Source: Halomonas sp. Bachu 37 (lineage in GTDB: Bacteria; Pseudomonadota; Gammaproteobacteria; Pseudomonadales; Halomonadaceae). From it: 64,000 bases of DNA. The stretch is taken from contig NZ_CP137552.1 in NCBI RefSeq assembly GCF_039691755.1, positions 1,302,001 through 1,366,000 on the forward strand, written 5' to 3'. Shown piece after piece: positions 1 to 8,626 of the stretch. The position numbers were made by a program, and so were the translations under genes. The stretch's first letter is position 1, and each line of letters opens with the position of its first letter. The notes beneath the pieces are model-generated. The model ran no database searches. It was not told the DNA's origin and saw only the letters and a list, made by a program, of their open reading frames with translations.

Positions 1-303
1 TCCCGCCTCGATACGTTCGGACTGGATGAAAATATCGCGATAGTCGCCCCAGCTCAGCCGCCGCTCGGCCGCGCCTTCCATGGCATCCAGGACCGTCTGG
101 CTGAACTCGGCTTCGCGCAGGGTATCTTCCAGCCAGTCTCGCGGAACCCCAAGGCGTTGCACATTCTCGACCAGGCGTGCGACTTCTGCGTGCTCGGCGG
201 GATCGAACTCGGACGGTTGCGCCCAGACATTCGGCGCGCAGTAGATCAGCGCAGCAACTACCGGTACCAGGCGAATCCTTGCCTTCCAGGTGGATATCTT
301 CAT
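1..303 (-). CDS. mltB: Lytic murein transglycosylase B, N-terminal part (cut by window start)
   Basis: This is the first 101 codons of a minus-strand gene that runs off the left end of the window. The start is the ATG at 303. A hydrophobic signal segment (about residues 8-28, ending VWAQ) precedes the mature part. The mature part has the typical MltB opening: a helical stretch predicting a short N-terminal domain, then the motif SWGDYRDIFIQSERI near residues 83-97, which corresponds to the W-x-x-Y-R-x-I-F block of MltB family proteins. The enzyme cleaves the MurNAc-GlcNAc bond of peptidoglycan to give 1,6-anhydro ends. Placement directly after mrdA-rodA on the same strand is the usual order in pseudomonads and relatives. 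The catalytic Glu lies outside the window, so activity cannot be judged. Confidence 0.82.
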   Translation of the reverse strand, partial: MKISTWKARIRLVPVVAALIYCAPNVWAQPSEFDPAEHAEVARLVENVQRLGVPRDWLEDTLREAEFSQTVLDAMEGAAERRLSWGDYRDIFIQSERIEAG

Positions 304-369
304 TGTCGGTTCCTGAGATTATCCTTAATGAGCTTCACCATGTGTATCATGGCGCTTGGCGCCAGAAGC

Positions 370-1536
370 TTAACGCGGCAATAAGCGACGATGGGAGTGG
401 ATCGACATGAGGATACCGAAACCGGCCATCAAGGTCACGCTGGAGGTACCCCCGTAACTGACCAGAGGTAACGGCACGCCCACCACCGGCAGAATACCAC
501 TGACCATGCCCACATTGACGAACACGTAAATAAAGAAAGTGAGGATAATGCTACCCGCGAACAAGCGACCGAAGGTGTCATGCGCACACCCTGCCAACCA
601 CAGCCCCCGCATCACGATCATCAAGTAGAGCAACAACAGTACCAGCATACCCACCAGGCCGAACTCCTCACCCAGTACGGCGATAATGAAATCCGTATGG
701 CGTTCCGGCAGGAATTCTAGTTGCGACTGGGTCCCTTGCAGCCAGCCCTTGCCCAGTAGCCCGCCACTGCCGATGGCGGTGGTGGATTGAATGATATTCC
801 AGCCCGCCCCCAATGGATCGCTGTCAGGGTTGAGAAAGGTCAGAACGCGTTGGCGCTGATAGTTGTGCAGATTCATCCATAACAGCGGCAAGGCGGAAGC
901 GGCCAGCACGACAAAAAAGGCGATCAATCGCCAGGATAGACCGGCCAGAAGCACCACAATGACCGCCGCGCTGCCTACCAGCAATGCGGTGCCCAGGTCG
1001 GGTTGGTTGGCAATCAGCCCGATAGGAACCCCAATGATCACAGCGCAAGCCGCCAGGTCACGCATGCGTGGCGGCAGTTCACGCCGGCTCAGGTACGCCG
1101 CCACCATTAAGGGCATGGCCAGCTTCATCAATTCAGAAGGTTGAAAGCGAATCACTCCTGGGATCACTAGCCACCGCTTGGCCCCCATGCCCATATCACC
1201 TGCCACTTCCACCGCCAGCAGCATCAGTATCCCCAGGCCATAGGCGAGCGGCGCCCAGCGCTGGAAAGTGGAGGGCGAAAACTGCGCCAATATCACCGCG
1301 CCCATCAGAGCCACACAAAATCTCGTCCCCTGAGCAAACACGGTTTCGATACGCTGGCCCGAGGCGCTGTACAAGACCAACAACCCCGCTACCATGAGAA
1401 CGATCAACATGCCCAGCAGCCACGGGTCCAGATGGATACGTTCCCACAGGCTTTTTCGCCGTGCGATACCGCTCTCGGGAGGTCGTACCGGATAAGCGCG
1501 CCGACCCAGGGTCAAGCTCCTCAAGCTCACTGTCAC
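370..1536 (-). CDS. rodA: Rod-shape determining peptidoglycan glycosyltransferase RodA
   Basis: This 388-residue SEDS-family membrane protein polymerises lipid II into glycan strands during lateral wall growth, working with PBP2. About ten hydrophobic segments begin near residue 38. Recognisable SEDS blocks are FQPSELMKLA (about residue 130) and, near the C terminus, GVPLPLVSYGGTSSVT, the conserved periplasmic loop. Length is close to the 370 residues of E. coli RodA; the extra residues are a basic N-terminal tail before the first helix. The start overlaps the mrdA stop by 4 bp (1533-1536), so the two are probably translationally coupled. mltB follows 66 bp downstream. Confidence 0.95.
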   Translation of the reverse strand: MTVSLRSLTLGRRAYPVRPPESGIARRKSLWERIHLDPWLLGMLIVLMVAGLLVLYSASGQRIETVFAQGTRFCVALMGAVILAQFSPSTFQRWAPLAYGLGILMLLAVEVAGDMGMGAKRWLVIPGVIRFQPSELMKLAMPLMVAAYLSRRELPPRMRDLAACAVIIGVPIGLIANQPDLGTALLVGSAAVIVVLLAGLSWRLIAFFVVLAASALPLLWMNLHNYQRQRVLTFLNPDSDPLGAGWNIIQSTTAIGSGGLLGKGWLQGTQSQLEFLPERHTDFIIAVLGEEFGLVGMLVLLLLYLMIVMRGLWLAGCAHDTFGRLFAGSIILTFFIYVFVNVGMVSGILPVVGVPLPLVSYGGTSSVTLMAGFGILMSIHSHRRLLPR

Positions 1537-3431
1537 TCCTCGCTTTCCAGAATGGCTTCCACATCCCGGTCGTTTTCTTCCGGTTCCAGCAACCAGGCAT
1601 CGGTCATCGCTCGGGCCAGGTGGGCGGCATGTGTACTGCCGCCCCCGGCATTCTCGACGATAACGGCGACTGCTATCTGCGGGTCGTCCAGTGGTGCGAA
1701 TGCCATGAACAGGGCATGGTCGCGCAGGCGCTCTTCCAGCTCGTCGGCATTGTAGCGCTGGTCCTGGCCCAACGAGAAAACCTGGGCGGTTCCCGACTTT
1801 CCTCCCATGCGATACTGAAGACCGGTACCAATGCGCCGCGCGGTCCCTTCATTGCCGCTGACGACTTTTTCCATGCCGCTGTAGACTCGCTCCCACCAAT
1901 CTTCATTAACCAGTTCTATATCGGCCAAAGCGTCAGGGAGCTGAACTGGAAGTGGCTCGTCACCCACCTGCTGAGCCAGACGCGGCTTGATCCAATGGCC
2001 ACGATTGGCCAGGGTTGCCGTGGCGCTGGCCAGCTGCAACGGTGTCACCTGCCAATACCCTTGTCCGATACCCACGGAAAGCGTCTCGCCGGGATACCAG
2101 GCCTGGTTGAAACGTTCGCGCTTCCACTCACGCGAAGGCATCAGCGCCGTACTCTCCCCTTGCACGTCATGGGCGACACGCTGGCCGAAACCGAAGGCGC
2201 TCATATTCTTGTGCAGGCGATCGATCCCCAGGTCATGAGCCAGCGAGTAGTAGTAGGTATTGTTGGAGACGGCAATGGAGCGTTCCATGTCCACCCGGCC
2301 ATGGCCCCAACGCAGCCAGTTCCGGTACCGTCGCGAGTCATTGGGAAGCTGATAGTAGCCGGGATCGTGGATTGCCCGATCCGGCGTGATCACGCCTTCC
2401 ACCAACCCTGCCAATGCCAGGAACGGTTTAATCGTAGAGCCCGGCGGGTAATGGCCGCGTATCGCTCGGTTGAACAGAGGTAAATCGAGATCCTCCTGCA
2501 AGCCCCGATAGGATGCGATGTCGATTCCGGTCACGAACTGGTTGCTGTCAAAACCGGGCGCCGAAACCATTGCCAGTATCTCGCCAGTACCAGGCTCCAG
2601 TGCCACGATGGAGCCGCGGCGACCATCGAGCAAATCGTAGGCCAGCTGCTGCATTTCCAAATCCAGGGTCAGAGTAAGATTCTCTCCCGGTACTGGGTCC
2701 ACGCGCCCCAATTCCCTGAGCACCCGCCCTCGGGCGTTGGTCTCGACCTTGCGCAAGCCCGCCTGACCGTGCAACTCATCTTCATAAAACCGCTCGACCC
2801 CGGTCTTGCCGATAAAATGGGTCCCCGCGTAGCGCCCTGAATCCAGCGTCTTGAGTTCATCCACATTGATACGCCCCACATAGCCCAGGGCGTGCGCCAT
2901 GATTTCGGCATGGGGATAAAAGCGCAGCAGCTGGGCTTCGACCTCCACGCCGGGAAGTCGATGACGATTGACCGCCACGCGTGCAATCTGGTCCTCATCG
3001 AGATCACTCATCAGCAGCGCCGGCTGATAGGGACGCTGGCGTTGGCGTGAACGTACCTGAAAAGCCTCGACATCTTCGTCGGGCAGTTCAAGCAGTTCCA
3101 CCAAAAGCGTGAGTGTATCGTCCAGGTCGTCGACCCGCTCCCGCACAAGGGTAAGGTTATAGGTAGGGCGATTCTCCGCCAGCAAACGTCCTTCACGGTC
3201 GTAGATCAAACCGCGTGTCGGGGGTAATGGCTCGACCCTGACACGATTATTCTCAGAACGCGTGCTATAGAGATCGTGCTGAACGACCTGCAGGTACGCC
3301 AGACGGCCCATCAGTATCGCAGTCAACGTCAAGACCACAAACACGGCCAACAGGGAGCGCATGCGAAATATTCGCAACTCCTGTTCTGAGTTCTTCAGGG
3401 TGTCGCGGCGTTGGAGCATGACGGCGGGCAA
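1533..3431 (-). CDS. mrdA: Penicillin-binding protein 2 (D,D-transpeptidase of the elongasome)
   Basis: This 632-residue class B penicillin-binding protein crosslinks the glycan strands made by RodA. One N-terminal membrane helix (about residues 24-48) anchors it. The pedestal domain begins with RVEPLPPTRGLIYDREG (about 65-81). The transpeptidase signature is complete: SxxK as STIK with the nucleophile near Ser332, the SxN motif in AVSNNTYY, and KSGTAQ near residue 540. Size matches E. coli PBP2 (633). It is the first gene of the mrdA-rodA-mltB run. A 173-bp gap holding a short tandem repeat separates it from rlmH upstream. Confidence 0.96.
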   Translation of the reverse strand: MPAVMLQRRDTLKNSEQELRIFRMRSLLAVFVVLTLTAILMGRLAYLQVVQHDLYSTRSENNRVRVEPLPPTRGLIYDREGRLLAENRPTYNLTLVRERVDDLDDTLTLLVELLELPDEDVEAFQVRSRQRQRPYQPALLMSDLDEDQIARVAVNRHRLPGVEVEAQLLRFYPHAEIMAHALGYVGRINVDELKTLDSGRYAGTHFIGKTGVERFYEDELHGQAGLRKVETNARGRVLRELGRVDPVPGENLTLTLDLEMQQLAYDLLDGRRGSIVALEPGTGEILAMVSAPGFDSNQFVTGIDIASYRGLQEDLDLPLFNRAIRGHYPPGSTIKPFLALAGLVEGVITPDRAIHDPGYYQLPNDSRRYRNWLRWGHGRVDMERSIAVSNNTYYYSLAHDLGIDRLHKNMSAFGFGQRVAHDVQGESTALMPSREWKRERFNQAWYPGETLSVGIGQGYWQVTPLQLASATATLANRGHWIKPRLAQQVGDEPLPVQLPDALADIELVNEDWWERVYSGMEKVVSGNEGTARRIGTGLQYRMGGKSGTAQVFSLGQDQRYNADELEERLRDHALFMAFAPLDDPQIAVAVIVENAGGGSTHAAHLARAMTDAWLLEPEENDRDVEAILESEE

Positions 3432-3521
3432 ACCTCGGTACGTTCAGAATCAGCCTGTTCGAGAAAATTCTTACTCCGCCAGGCCGGCGGAATTCGGCCT
3501 GGGCCGATCTGAGCATGCCGA

Positions 3522-3560
3522 CCTGCGAAAGTCGCCCTGCGAGAGTCGCCCTGCGAGAAC
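3522..3560. repeat. 14-bp intergenic tandem repeat, about 2.7 copies
   Basis: The unit CCTGCGARAGTCGC occurs at 3522-3535 and 3536-3549, with a partial third copy at 3550-3560. It lies in the non-coding gap between rlmH (ends 3605) and mrdA (starts 3431), both on the minus strand. It resembles in size and placement the other intergenic tandem repeats at 37278, 40290 and 49679. No spacers or dyad symmetry suggest CRISPR or a terminator. Confidence 0.75.
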
Positions 3561-3604
3561 ACGTAGTCAGCAACGTCACGGGCAGTCATCAGGGCGGCGA
3601 TACT

Positions 3605-4072
3605 TCAGCGATGATAGGGATGTCCGACCATCAAGGTCCAGGCGCGGTAAAGCTGCTCTGCCAGCATGATCCGCACCAGGGGGTGCGGCAAGGTGAGCGG
3701 GGACAGAGACCAGTGCTGGTCGGCCTGCGCCGAAAGCTCGGGGGCCAAGCCATCCGGCCCCCCTACCAGCAATACGACATCGCCCCCTTGCATACGCCAG
3801 GCGTTCGCTTCACGTGCCAGCTGCTCGGTGGTCCAAGGTTTCCCTTTCACCTCAAGCGCCACCACGTGCTCGTTGCCACGCAACTTGTCGCGAATGCGCT
3901 CGGCCTCTTGCTGCTTCGCCTTCGCCACATCGGCGTTCTTGCCCCTCTGACCGAGGGCGATTTCCTCGACCTCCAGGGAAAAGTCGCGTGGCAAGCGCTT
4001 GCGATAGGTATCGACACCATCTTCCACCCAGGCGGGCATCTTGGTGCCCACCGCCAGCAAGCGAACCTTCAT
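3605..4072 (-). CDS. rlmH: 23S rRNA (pseudouridine1915-N3)-methyltransferase RlmH
   Basis: This 155-residue SPOUT methyltransferase acts on pseudouridine 1915 in helix 69 of 23S rRNA in the assembled 70S ribosome. It starts [16 protein letters not shown], the family's standard opening. An in-frame upstream ATG at 4129 would add 19 residues with no family counterpart, so the ATG at 4072 is preferred. The AdoMet-binding trefoil knot is visible as [12 protein letters not shown] (about 100-111), followed by the C-terminal [17 protein letters not shown] block. The start overlaps the rsfS stop by 4 bp (4069-4072), the usual rsfS-rlmH coupling. Confidence 0.96.
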   Translation of the reverse strand: MKVRLLAVGTKMPAWVEDGVDTYRKRLPRDFSLEVEEIALGQRGKNADVAKAKQQEAERIRDKLRGNEHVVALEVKGKPWTTEQLAREANAWRMQGGDVVLLVGGPDGLAPELSAQADQHWSLSPLTLPHPLVRIMLAEQLYRAWTLMVGHPYHR

Positions 4073-4437
4073 GACGTCGAAGCCGGCTCCCTGGCCATCA
4101 TCGACGCATCGCTGGGCAAGTCGGCCCAAAGCCGCTCCAGATCGTACAGTTCGCGGGCTTCGGGCAGCATGATATGGACCACCATGTCCCCCAGATCGAC
4201 CAATACCCAGTCAGCATTGGGACCGCCTTCGACGCCGAGCGGCCGCATTCCCTCCGCCTTGGCCTTTTCGACGAGGTTTTGCGCCAGCGCGGCGACGTGC
4301 CGGGTAGAAGTTCCGCTGGCGATCACCATCAAATCGGTGACGTTGGTCAGATGCGCCACATCAAGTTGGGTGATGTCCCGCGCCTTGAGTTCTTCAAGCG
4401 CATCAATCGCTAGTGTCTTGAGTGTTTCGATTTGCAT
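4069..4437 (-). CDS. rsfS: Ribosomal silencing factor RsfS
   Basis: This 122-residue protein of the RsfS/Iojap family binds uL14 on the 50S subunit and blocks subunit joining when nutrients are scarce. The conserved blocks are present: [16 protein letters not shown], the central [14 protein letters not shown] (about 35-48), and [15 protein letters not shown] (about 76-90). The length is typical (105-130). It is upstream of and overlapping rlmH, and shares the nadD neighbourhood found in most gammaproteobacteria. A 175-bp gap to nadD may hold its own promoter. Confidence 0.95.
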   Translation of the reverse strand: MQIETLKTLAIDALEELKARDITQLDVAHLTNVTDLMVIASGTSTRHVAALAQNLVEKAKAEGMRPLGVEGGPNADWVLVDLGDMVVHIMLPEARELYDLERLWADLPSDASMMAREPASTS

Positions 4438-4612
4438 AACTCCTGATTTACAACCTCACTGGATGACGATCCCATCGGATATCCCGAAAACAAGCCGGCC
4501 ATTGTAACGGCTTATACCGCCACCGCCAGTGCTATCTGTTTATTCTCTCGCAGCGTATCGTGGCGGGCCGGATGACGCTTTGTGCCCTCTGCCAACCGCG
4601 ACATGGCGCCTG

Positions 4613-5272
4613 TCAGCCACGATACAAGTGTTTTGCTTGTATACGCCTCTCGACCGCTTCGGCCAGTAAATAGCGCACACTCAAACCCGACGCCAGGCGA
4701 CGGCGAATCTCGGTTGCCGAAATAGCCATTCGCGACGGCAAGCGCAAGTGCAAAAGCCCGCCTCCGGGCCGCTGCATCAGTTTCGCCACGCTATCGACTT
4801 CACGATCACCGAGCAGTTCCCACGGTGCGTCAGGAAGTGGCGCATGGGAATGCTGGGGTGAATCAGGGCGGTCCAGCACCACGACATGCGCTAGTTCGAA
4901 TAGTCGCTGGGGGTCTCGCCATTGTCCCAGACGCAGAAAAGCATCGAGACCCACTACCATGACCAGCCGCGCTTCGTCACCATACTCCTGGCGCAGCTCT
5001 TTCAGCGTATCCACAGTATAGGACGGCCCTGACCGCTCAAGCTCGCGACCATCCGCCACCAACCCCGGCGTATCGCCGATTCCCGCCTCGAGCAGTTCCA
5101 GGCGCGTCAACGGTGCCACCTGGGGGCGGTCGCGTAGCGGAGGCTGGGGAGCCGGTATCATGTGCAGGCGATCCAGCTCCAAGACCTCCCGCACTTCCAC
5201 GGCGCTACGCAAGTGCCCCAAGTGCACCGGGTCGAAGGTCCCGCCGAACATGCCGATACGCAGTGGCCTCAC
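4613..5272 (-). CDS. nadD: Nicotinate-mononucleotide adenylyltransferase
   Basis: This 219-residue cytoplasmic enzyme of NAD biosynthesis joins nicotinate mononucleotide and ATP to give deamido-NAD. The nucleotidyltransferase signature [13 protein letters not shown] (about 10-22), with its HxGH motif, sits at the N terminus. The second ATP-binding block [12 protein letters not shown] lies near the C terminus (about 185-196). Length equals that of family members (about 213-220). The start overlaps the proA stop by 4 bp (5269-5272), so proA-nadD form a coupled pair on the minus strand. Confidence 0.95.
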   Translation of the reverse strand: MRPLRIGMFGGTFDPVHLGHLRSAVEVREVLELDRLHMIPAPQPPLRDRPQVAPLTRLELLEAGIGDTPGLVADGRELERSGPSYTVDTLKELRQEYGDEARLVMVVGLDAFLRLGQWRDPQRLFELAHVVVLDRPDSPQHSHAPLPDAPWELLGDREVDSVAKLMQRPGGGLLHLRLPSRMAISATEIRRRLASGLSVRYLLAEAVERRIQAKHLYRG

Positions 5273-6576
5273 TGGCGCACCTGGCCATCGCCGAATACGA
5301 CATATTTTTGTGTCGTCAGGCCTTCCAGCCCCACTGGCCCACGCGCATGCAATTTATCGGTGGAAATACCGATTTCCGCCCCCAGGCCATACTCGAACCC
5401 GTCAGCAAAGCGCGTAGAGGCGTTGATGATAACCGAGCTGGAATCCACTTCCGCCATGAAACGGCGGGCCAGGCCGTAGTCCTGGGTCACGATGGCATCC
5501 GTGTGGTGAGAACCGAAACGGTCGATGTGGTCCATGGCCTCTTCGATGCCATCCACTACCTTTATCGCCAGCACCGGTGCCAGATACTCCGCGGCCCAGT
5601 CCTCTTCAGTGGCGGGTAGCGCCTGGGGCAATATCTCCCGGCAGCGCTCACAGCCGCGCAATTCCACTTGATGGGAAGCATAGGCAGAGGCCAACTCGGG
5701 CAATAACTCGGCAGCGACCGGTGCATCGATCAGCAAGGTTTCCATGGTATTACAGGTGCCGTAGCGATGTGTCTTGGCGTTCACCGCAATGTCCAGTGCC
5801 TTGTGCCGGTCCGCCGTGGCATCGATATAGACGTGGCATACACCATCCAGGTGTTTTATCACCGGCACCCGTGCCTCACGCGAGATACGTTCGATCAGAG
5901 ACTTCCCGCCACGGGGAATGATGACATCGATGAATTCCGTCATGCGGATCAGCTCGCCGACCGCAGCTCGATCGGTGGTGGCAACCACCTGAACACTTCC
6001 CATGGGCAGTCCCGTCTCAGCCAGAGCAGACTGAATACAGGCGCCGATGGCGGCATTCGACTCTCGTGCTTCAGAGCCACCGCGCAGGATACAGGCATTG
6101 CCAGACTTCAAGCACAGGCTGGCGGCTTCCAGCGTAACGTTGGGCCGGGATTCATAGATGATACCGATCACGCCAAGCGGCACACGCATCTTGCCCACCT
6201 GGATGCCACTGGGACGATACTGCATGGCGTCGATTTCACCCACCGGATCGGGAAGCGAAGCCACTTGCCGCAGTCCTTCGATCATTGTCTCGATACGGCT
6301 GGAGTCGAGCGCCAACCGGTCGAGCAGGGCGGCATCCAGCCCACTGTCACGGCCACGCTGCAAGTCACGTGCATTGGCAGCCAAAACTGCGTCACGGGAG
6401 GCATCCAGATGACGAGCCATGGCCGCGAGCGCGGCATTCTTTACCCCGCTGTCACAACGGCGAAGTGCCGTGGAGGCCCCGCGTGCGGCCTTGCCCAGCG
6501 CATGCATGTAAACCGAGACATCCATTGGCGGCTGGCCCATAACATCATGATTTTCCGTCGATGTGGAAACGCTCAT
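5269..6576 (-). CDS. proA: Gamma-glutamyl phosphate reductase
   Basis: This 435-residue member of the aldehyde dehydrogenase superfamily reduces L-glutamyl-5-phosphate with NADPH to glutamate semialdehyde, the second step of proline synthesis. The catalytic Cys is in [13 protein letters not shown], and the NADP-binding block is in [19 protein letters not shown]. Nearly full family length (417-435) with a short N-terminal extension rich in Ser/Thr; the Met at codon 14 or 18 could also serve as the start. proB is not in the window. It leads the operon with nadD. A 227-bp divergent gap to the next plus-strand gene should contain its promoter. Confidence 0.95.
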   Translation of the reverse strand: MSVSTSTENHDVMGQPPMDVSVYMHALGKAARGASTALRRCDSGVKNAALAAMARHLDASRDAVLAANARDLQRGRDSGLDAALLDRLALDSSRIETMIEGLRQVASLPDPVGEIDAMQYRPSGIQVGKMRVPLGVIGIIYESRPNVTLEAASLCLKSGNACILRGGSEARESNAAIGACIQSALAETGLPMGSVQVVATTDRAAVGELIRMTEFIDVIIPRGGKSLIERISREARVPVIKHLDGVCHVYIDATADRHKALDIAVNAKTHRYGTCNTMETLLIDAPVAAELLPELASAYASHQVELRGCERCREILPQALPATEEDWAAEYLAPVLAIKVVDGIEEAMDHIDRFGSHHTDAIVTQDYGLARRFMAEVDSSSVIINASTRFADGFEYGLGAEIGISTDKLHARGPVGLEGLTTQKYVVFGDGQVRQ

Positions 6577-6803
6577 GCTCTCTCCCCGCGTAGATTACCC
6601 ATTCTGTATCACCCATCTTGTTACGCTTGAGTGTGGTATGAAGGCCGCTCAGCTGGCACGTTATAATGAGAAAAATGAATGAGCGTGGTAATAAAAATTT
6701 ACTTAGTCCGACGTCAATAATCGCTATAGTTAAAAAAGAGACAACATCAACTTCGTCGCAGGTGAAACCTGACCTTCAATTCGTCAAATCATCATAAGGC
6801 ACC

Positions 6804-7661
6804 ATGCAGAGCAAGTACAAAATCAGCCTGCTACGCGGTAATCTTCTCGCAGCCGCCGTCGCCCTGGCTTTATGGACGAAAACTGCACCTCCTCAGACCA
6901 TGCTGTTGCTATGGCTCAGTATCGGCTGGCTGTTAATCACCGCTCTGCTACTCGAGTTCAGTCATCGGCGCTCGCGGGGCTTACCGTGGCAACTCGTTCC
7001 CGGCTTGCTACTGTTGGGTCTCATCGCCGCCGACCCCACACGTCATGCTCTGCTTTTCTGGACCTGGGCGGCACTTCTGATGCTCCCCCAGCGCCCTTGG
7101 GTGCTCGCGGTCAATTTGCTGGCGGCTGGCATCAGCCTAGTATTGCTGCGCTCCGTCGTCAGCGATGCGGGATGGTGGCTGCTTGTCGGTGTCTCGAGCG
7201 TTCTGGTGGTGCTGGCCATTTCCTGGGCCCGACAGCTTACCGACATGAATGGCGCCATACGCCAACGCTTGCGCCTGGTGCCTGGCCTCAACTTGTGGCC
7301 AGGGGAACAGCTGCTAAAGGACCTGCCTCGCGAACAGACCCGCTGCGAGCGCGAAGCCATTCACGGCGAATTACTGGTCCTGCATGTCAAACGCCATCAC
7401 CTGTGGTCGACCACTCGTAAACTCTGCGAGTTGACGCACAATTTCGAAAATGGTTACCGCCTGGATGGCACCACCCTGGCCACCGTCCTGTTGGCACGCT
7501 CGCCGGGGGAGGCGGAGCAGCGACGCAAGCGGCTTCTGGCGGCACTACCCAACTGCCTGGCCAGTACCCACTATCCGCTTCTTGAGCTGGAAACCGAAGA
7601 TCTGGATATAGCGTCGTTCAAGCAGCCGTCCACATCATTGCGACCCAGGGAGCGAGCATGA
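6804..7661 (+). CDS. Membrane protein with possible degenerate GGDEF-like C-terminal domain
   Basis: A 285-residue protein of unknown function. Residues about 10-150 form five or six hydrophobic segments; residues 150-285 are soluble and contain an alpha/beta pattern (GELLVLHVKRHHLW, then TTLATVLLARSP) with the rhythm of a nucleotide-cyclase fold but no GG(D/E)EF or inhibitory-site motif. Its stop overlaps the start of the next gene by 4 bp (7658-7661), and that gene has the same two-part architecture. The pair are therefore probably paralogous or partner proteins made together. Assignment to a degenerate GGDEF family is inference from fold rhythm only. Confidence 0.55.
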   Translation: MQSKYKISLLRGNLLAAAVALALWTKTAPPQTMLLLWLSIGWLLITALLLEFSHRRSRGLPWQLVPGLLLLGLIAADPTRHALLFWTWAALLMLPQRPWVLAVNLLAAGISLVLLRSVVSDAGWWLLVGVSSVLVVLAISWARQLTDMNGAIRQRLRLVPGLNLWPGEQLLKDLPREQTRCEREAIHGELLVLHVKRHHLWSTTRKLCELTHNFENGYRLDGTTLATVLLARSPGEAEQRRKRLLAALPNCLASTHYPLLELETEDLDIASFKQPSTSLRPRERA

Positions 7662-8596
7662 GTCAGCACCGTTTTTCCGGCCGCTTGATGACCTTGGCTT
7701 ATACCTTGTGCATCCTATTGCTGGTCGCTTACGCCATGTGGTTATACTTCATGGGCGAATATGAACAACTTCTGCTGCCGACCTTTCTCTCTCTCGTAAT
7801 GGTCGTGACGATACTGCTGCACATCGGCCAGGGGCTTCACTCTCACCTGCCGCGCATACTCACGCTGATCTGCACGGCGCTACTGGTAGCCTTCGCCTGG
7901 TACCGGCACCCGGACACGCCCGATGTCTGGCTCGGCTTGCCCTTGGCTGCTGCCTTCTTGCTGCTCCCTCTGTGGGCCGCCCTGCTATGCTCCCTTGTTG
8001 TAATACCGCTATGGTGGTGGCTCCCTTTACCCATACCCGCCACCCTGGGAAGAAACGAGCAGCTAGGCTATCTCACTCTGATTGCCCTTCTCGCCATGCC
8101 GCGCTGGGAACATGGGTTACGTCAGGCGCTATTGAGAGCGACCGACCCGACGGATAACGAATGCAGCGCCTACCATAGCGACACGCTCAATGAGCGCCTG
8201 AAGAGTGAATACCAGCGCGCTGCCATGCTCAGCCAACGTATGGCAGTACTGGTGCTGCATCTGCCACAATGGGAAATGGCGGGCGAACAGTTCGGTAATC
8301 GGGCACGCATCGCCCTTCTCGAAGCGCTATGCAGTGAAGTTCAGAGCAGTTGCCGCGATCATGATATTATCGGGCGCGCCAGCAGTGCGACCTTCTGGGT
8401 CGTGTTACCCGACACCAGCGAAAGCGGTGCATTGCTAGTTCGGGAACGCCTGCAACGCGCTCTGTCTCATCGCGTACTGGTGGAAACCGGCCAACTCGAA
8501 GTCCGTATCGCCCTTTGCCTTCCCTCTCCACAGGAGCCCTTCGCACGTTTCGCTCAACGCCTGAAGCGGTGCAGCGAGGTATTGAGCGAACAGTAG
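7658..8596 (+). CDS. Membrane protein with degenerate GGDEF-like domain
   Basis: This 312-residue protein has about five membrane segments (residues 10-160) and a cytoplasmic C-terminal domain. The latter reads as a diguanylate-cyclase-like fold: MAVLVLHLPQWE stands where an active enzyme has a beta strand for substrate metal binding, and IIGRASSATFWVVLPDT stands where GGDEF should be. The signature GG(D/E)EF is replaced by ASSATF, so cyclase activity is unlikely. It could be a receptor or scaffold. It is translationally coupled to the preceding gene and followed 30 bp later by the DedA-PAP2 gene. Confidence 0.6.
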   Translation: MSQHRFSGRLMTLAYTLCILLLVAYAMWLYFMGEYEQLLLPTFLSLVMVVTILLHIGQGLHSHLPRILTLICTALLVAFAWYRHPDTPDVWLGLPLAAAFLLLPLWAALLCSLVVIPLWWWLPLPIPATLGRNEQLGYLTLIALLAMPRWEHGLRQALLRATDPTDNECSAYHSDTLNERLKSEYQRAAMLSQRMAVLVLHLPQWEMAGEQFGNRARIALLEALCSEVQSSCRDHDIIGRASSATFWVVLPDTSESGALLVRERLQRALSHRVLVETGQLEVRIALCLPSPQEPFARFAQRLKRCSEVLSEQ

Positions 8597-8626
8597 AGAG
8601 CGCTACCCACTCATTGGAGTCATTCT

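Noticed and set aside
1461..2483. 340-codon open frame on the plus strand
   Set aside because: Antisense to mrdA, whose catalytic motifs are intact. No ribosome binding site or family resemblance.
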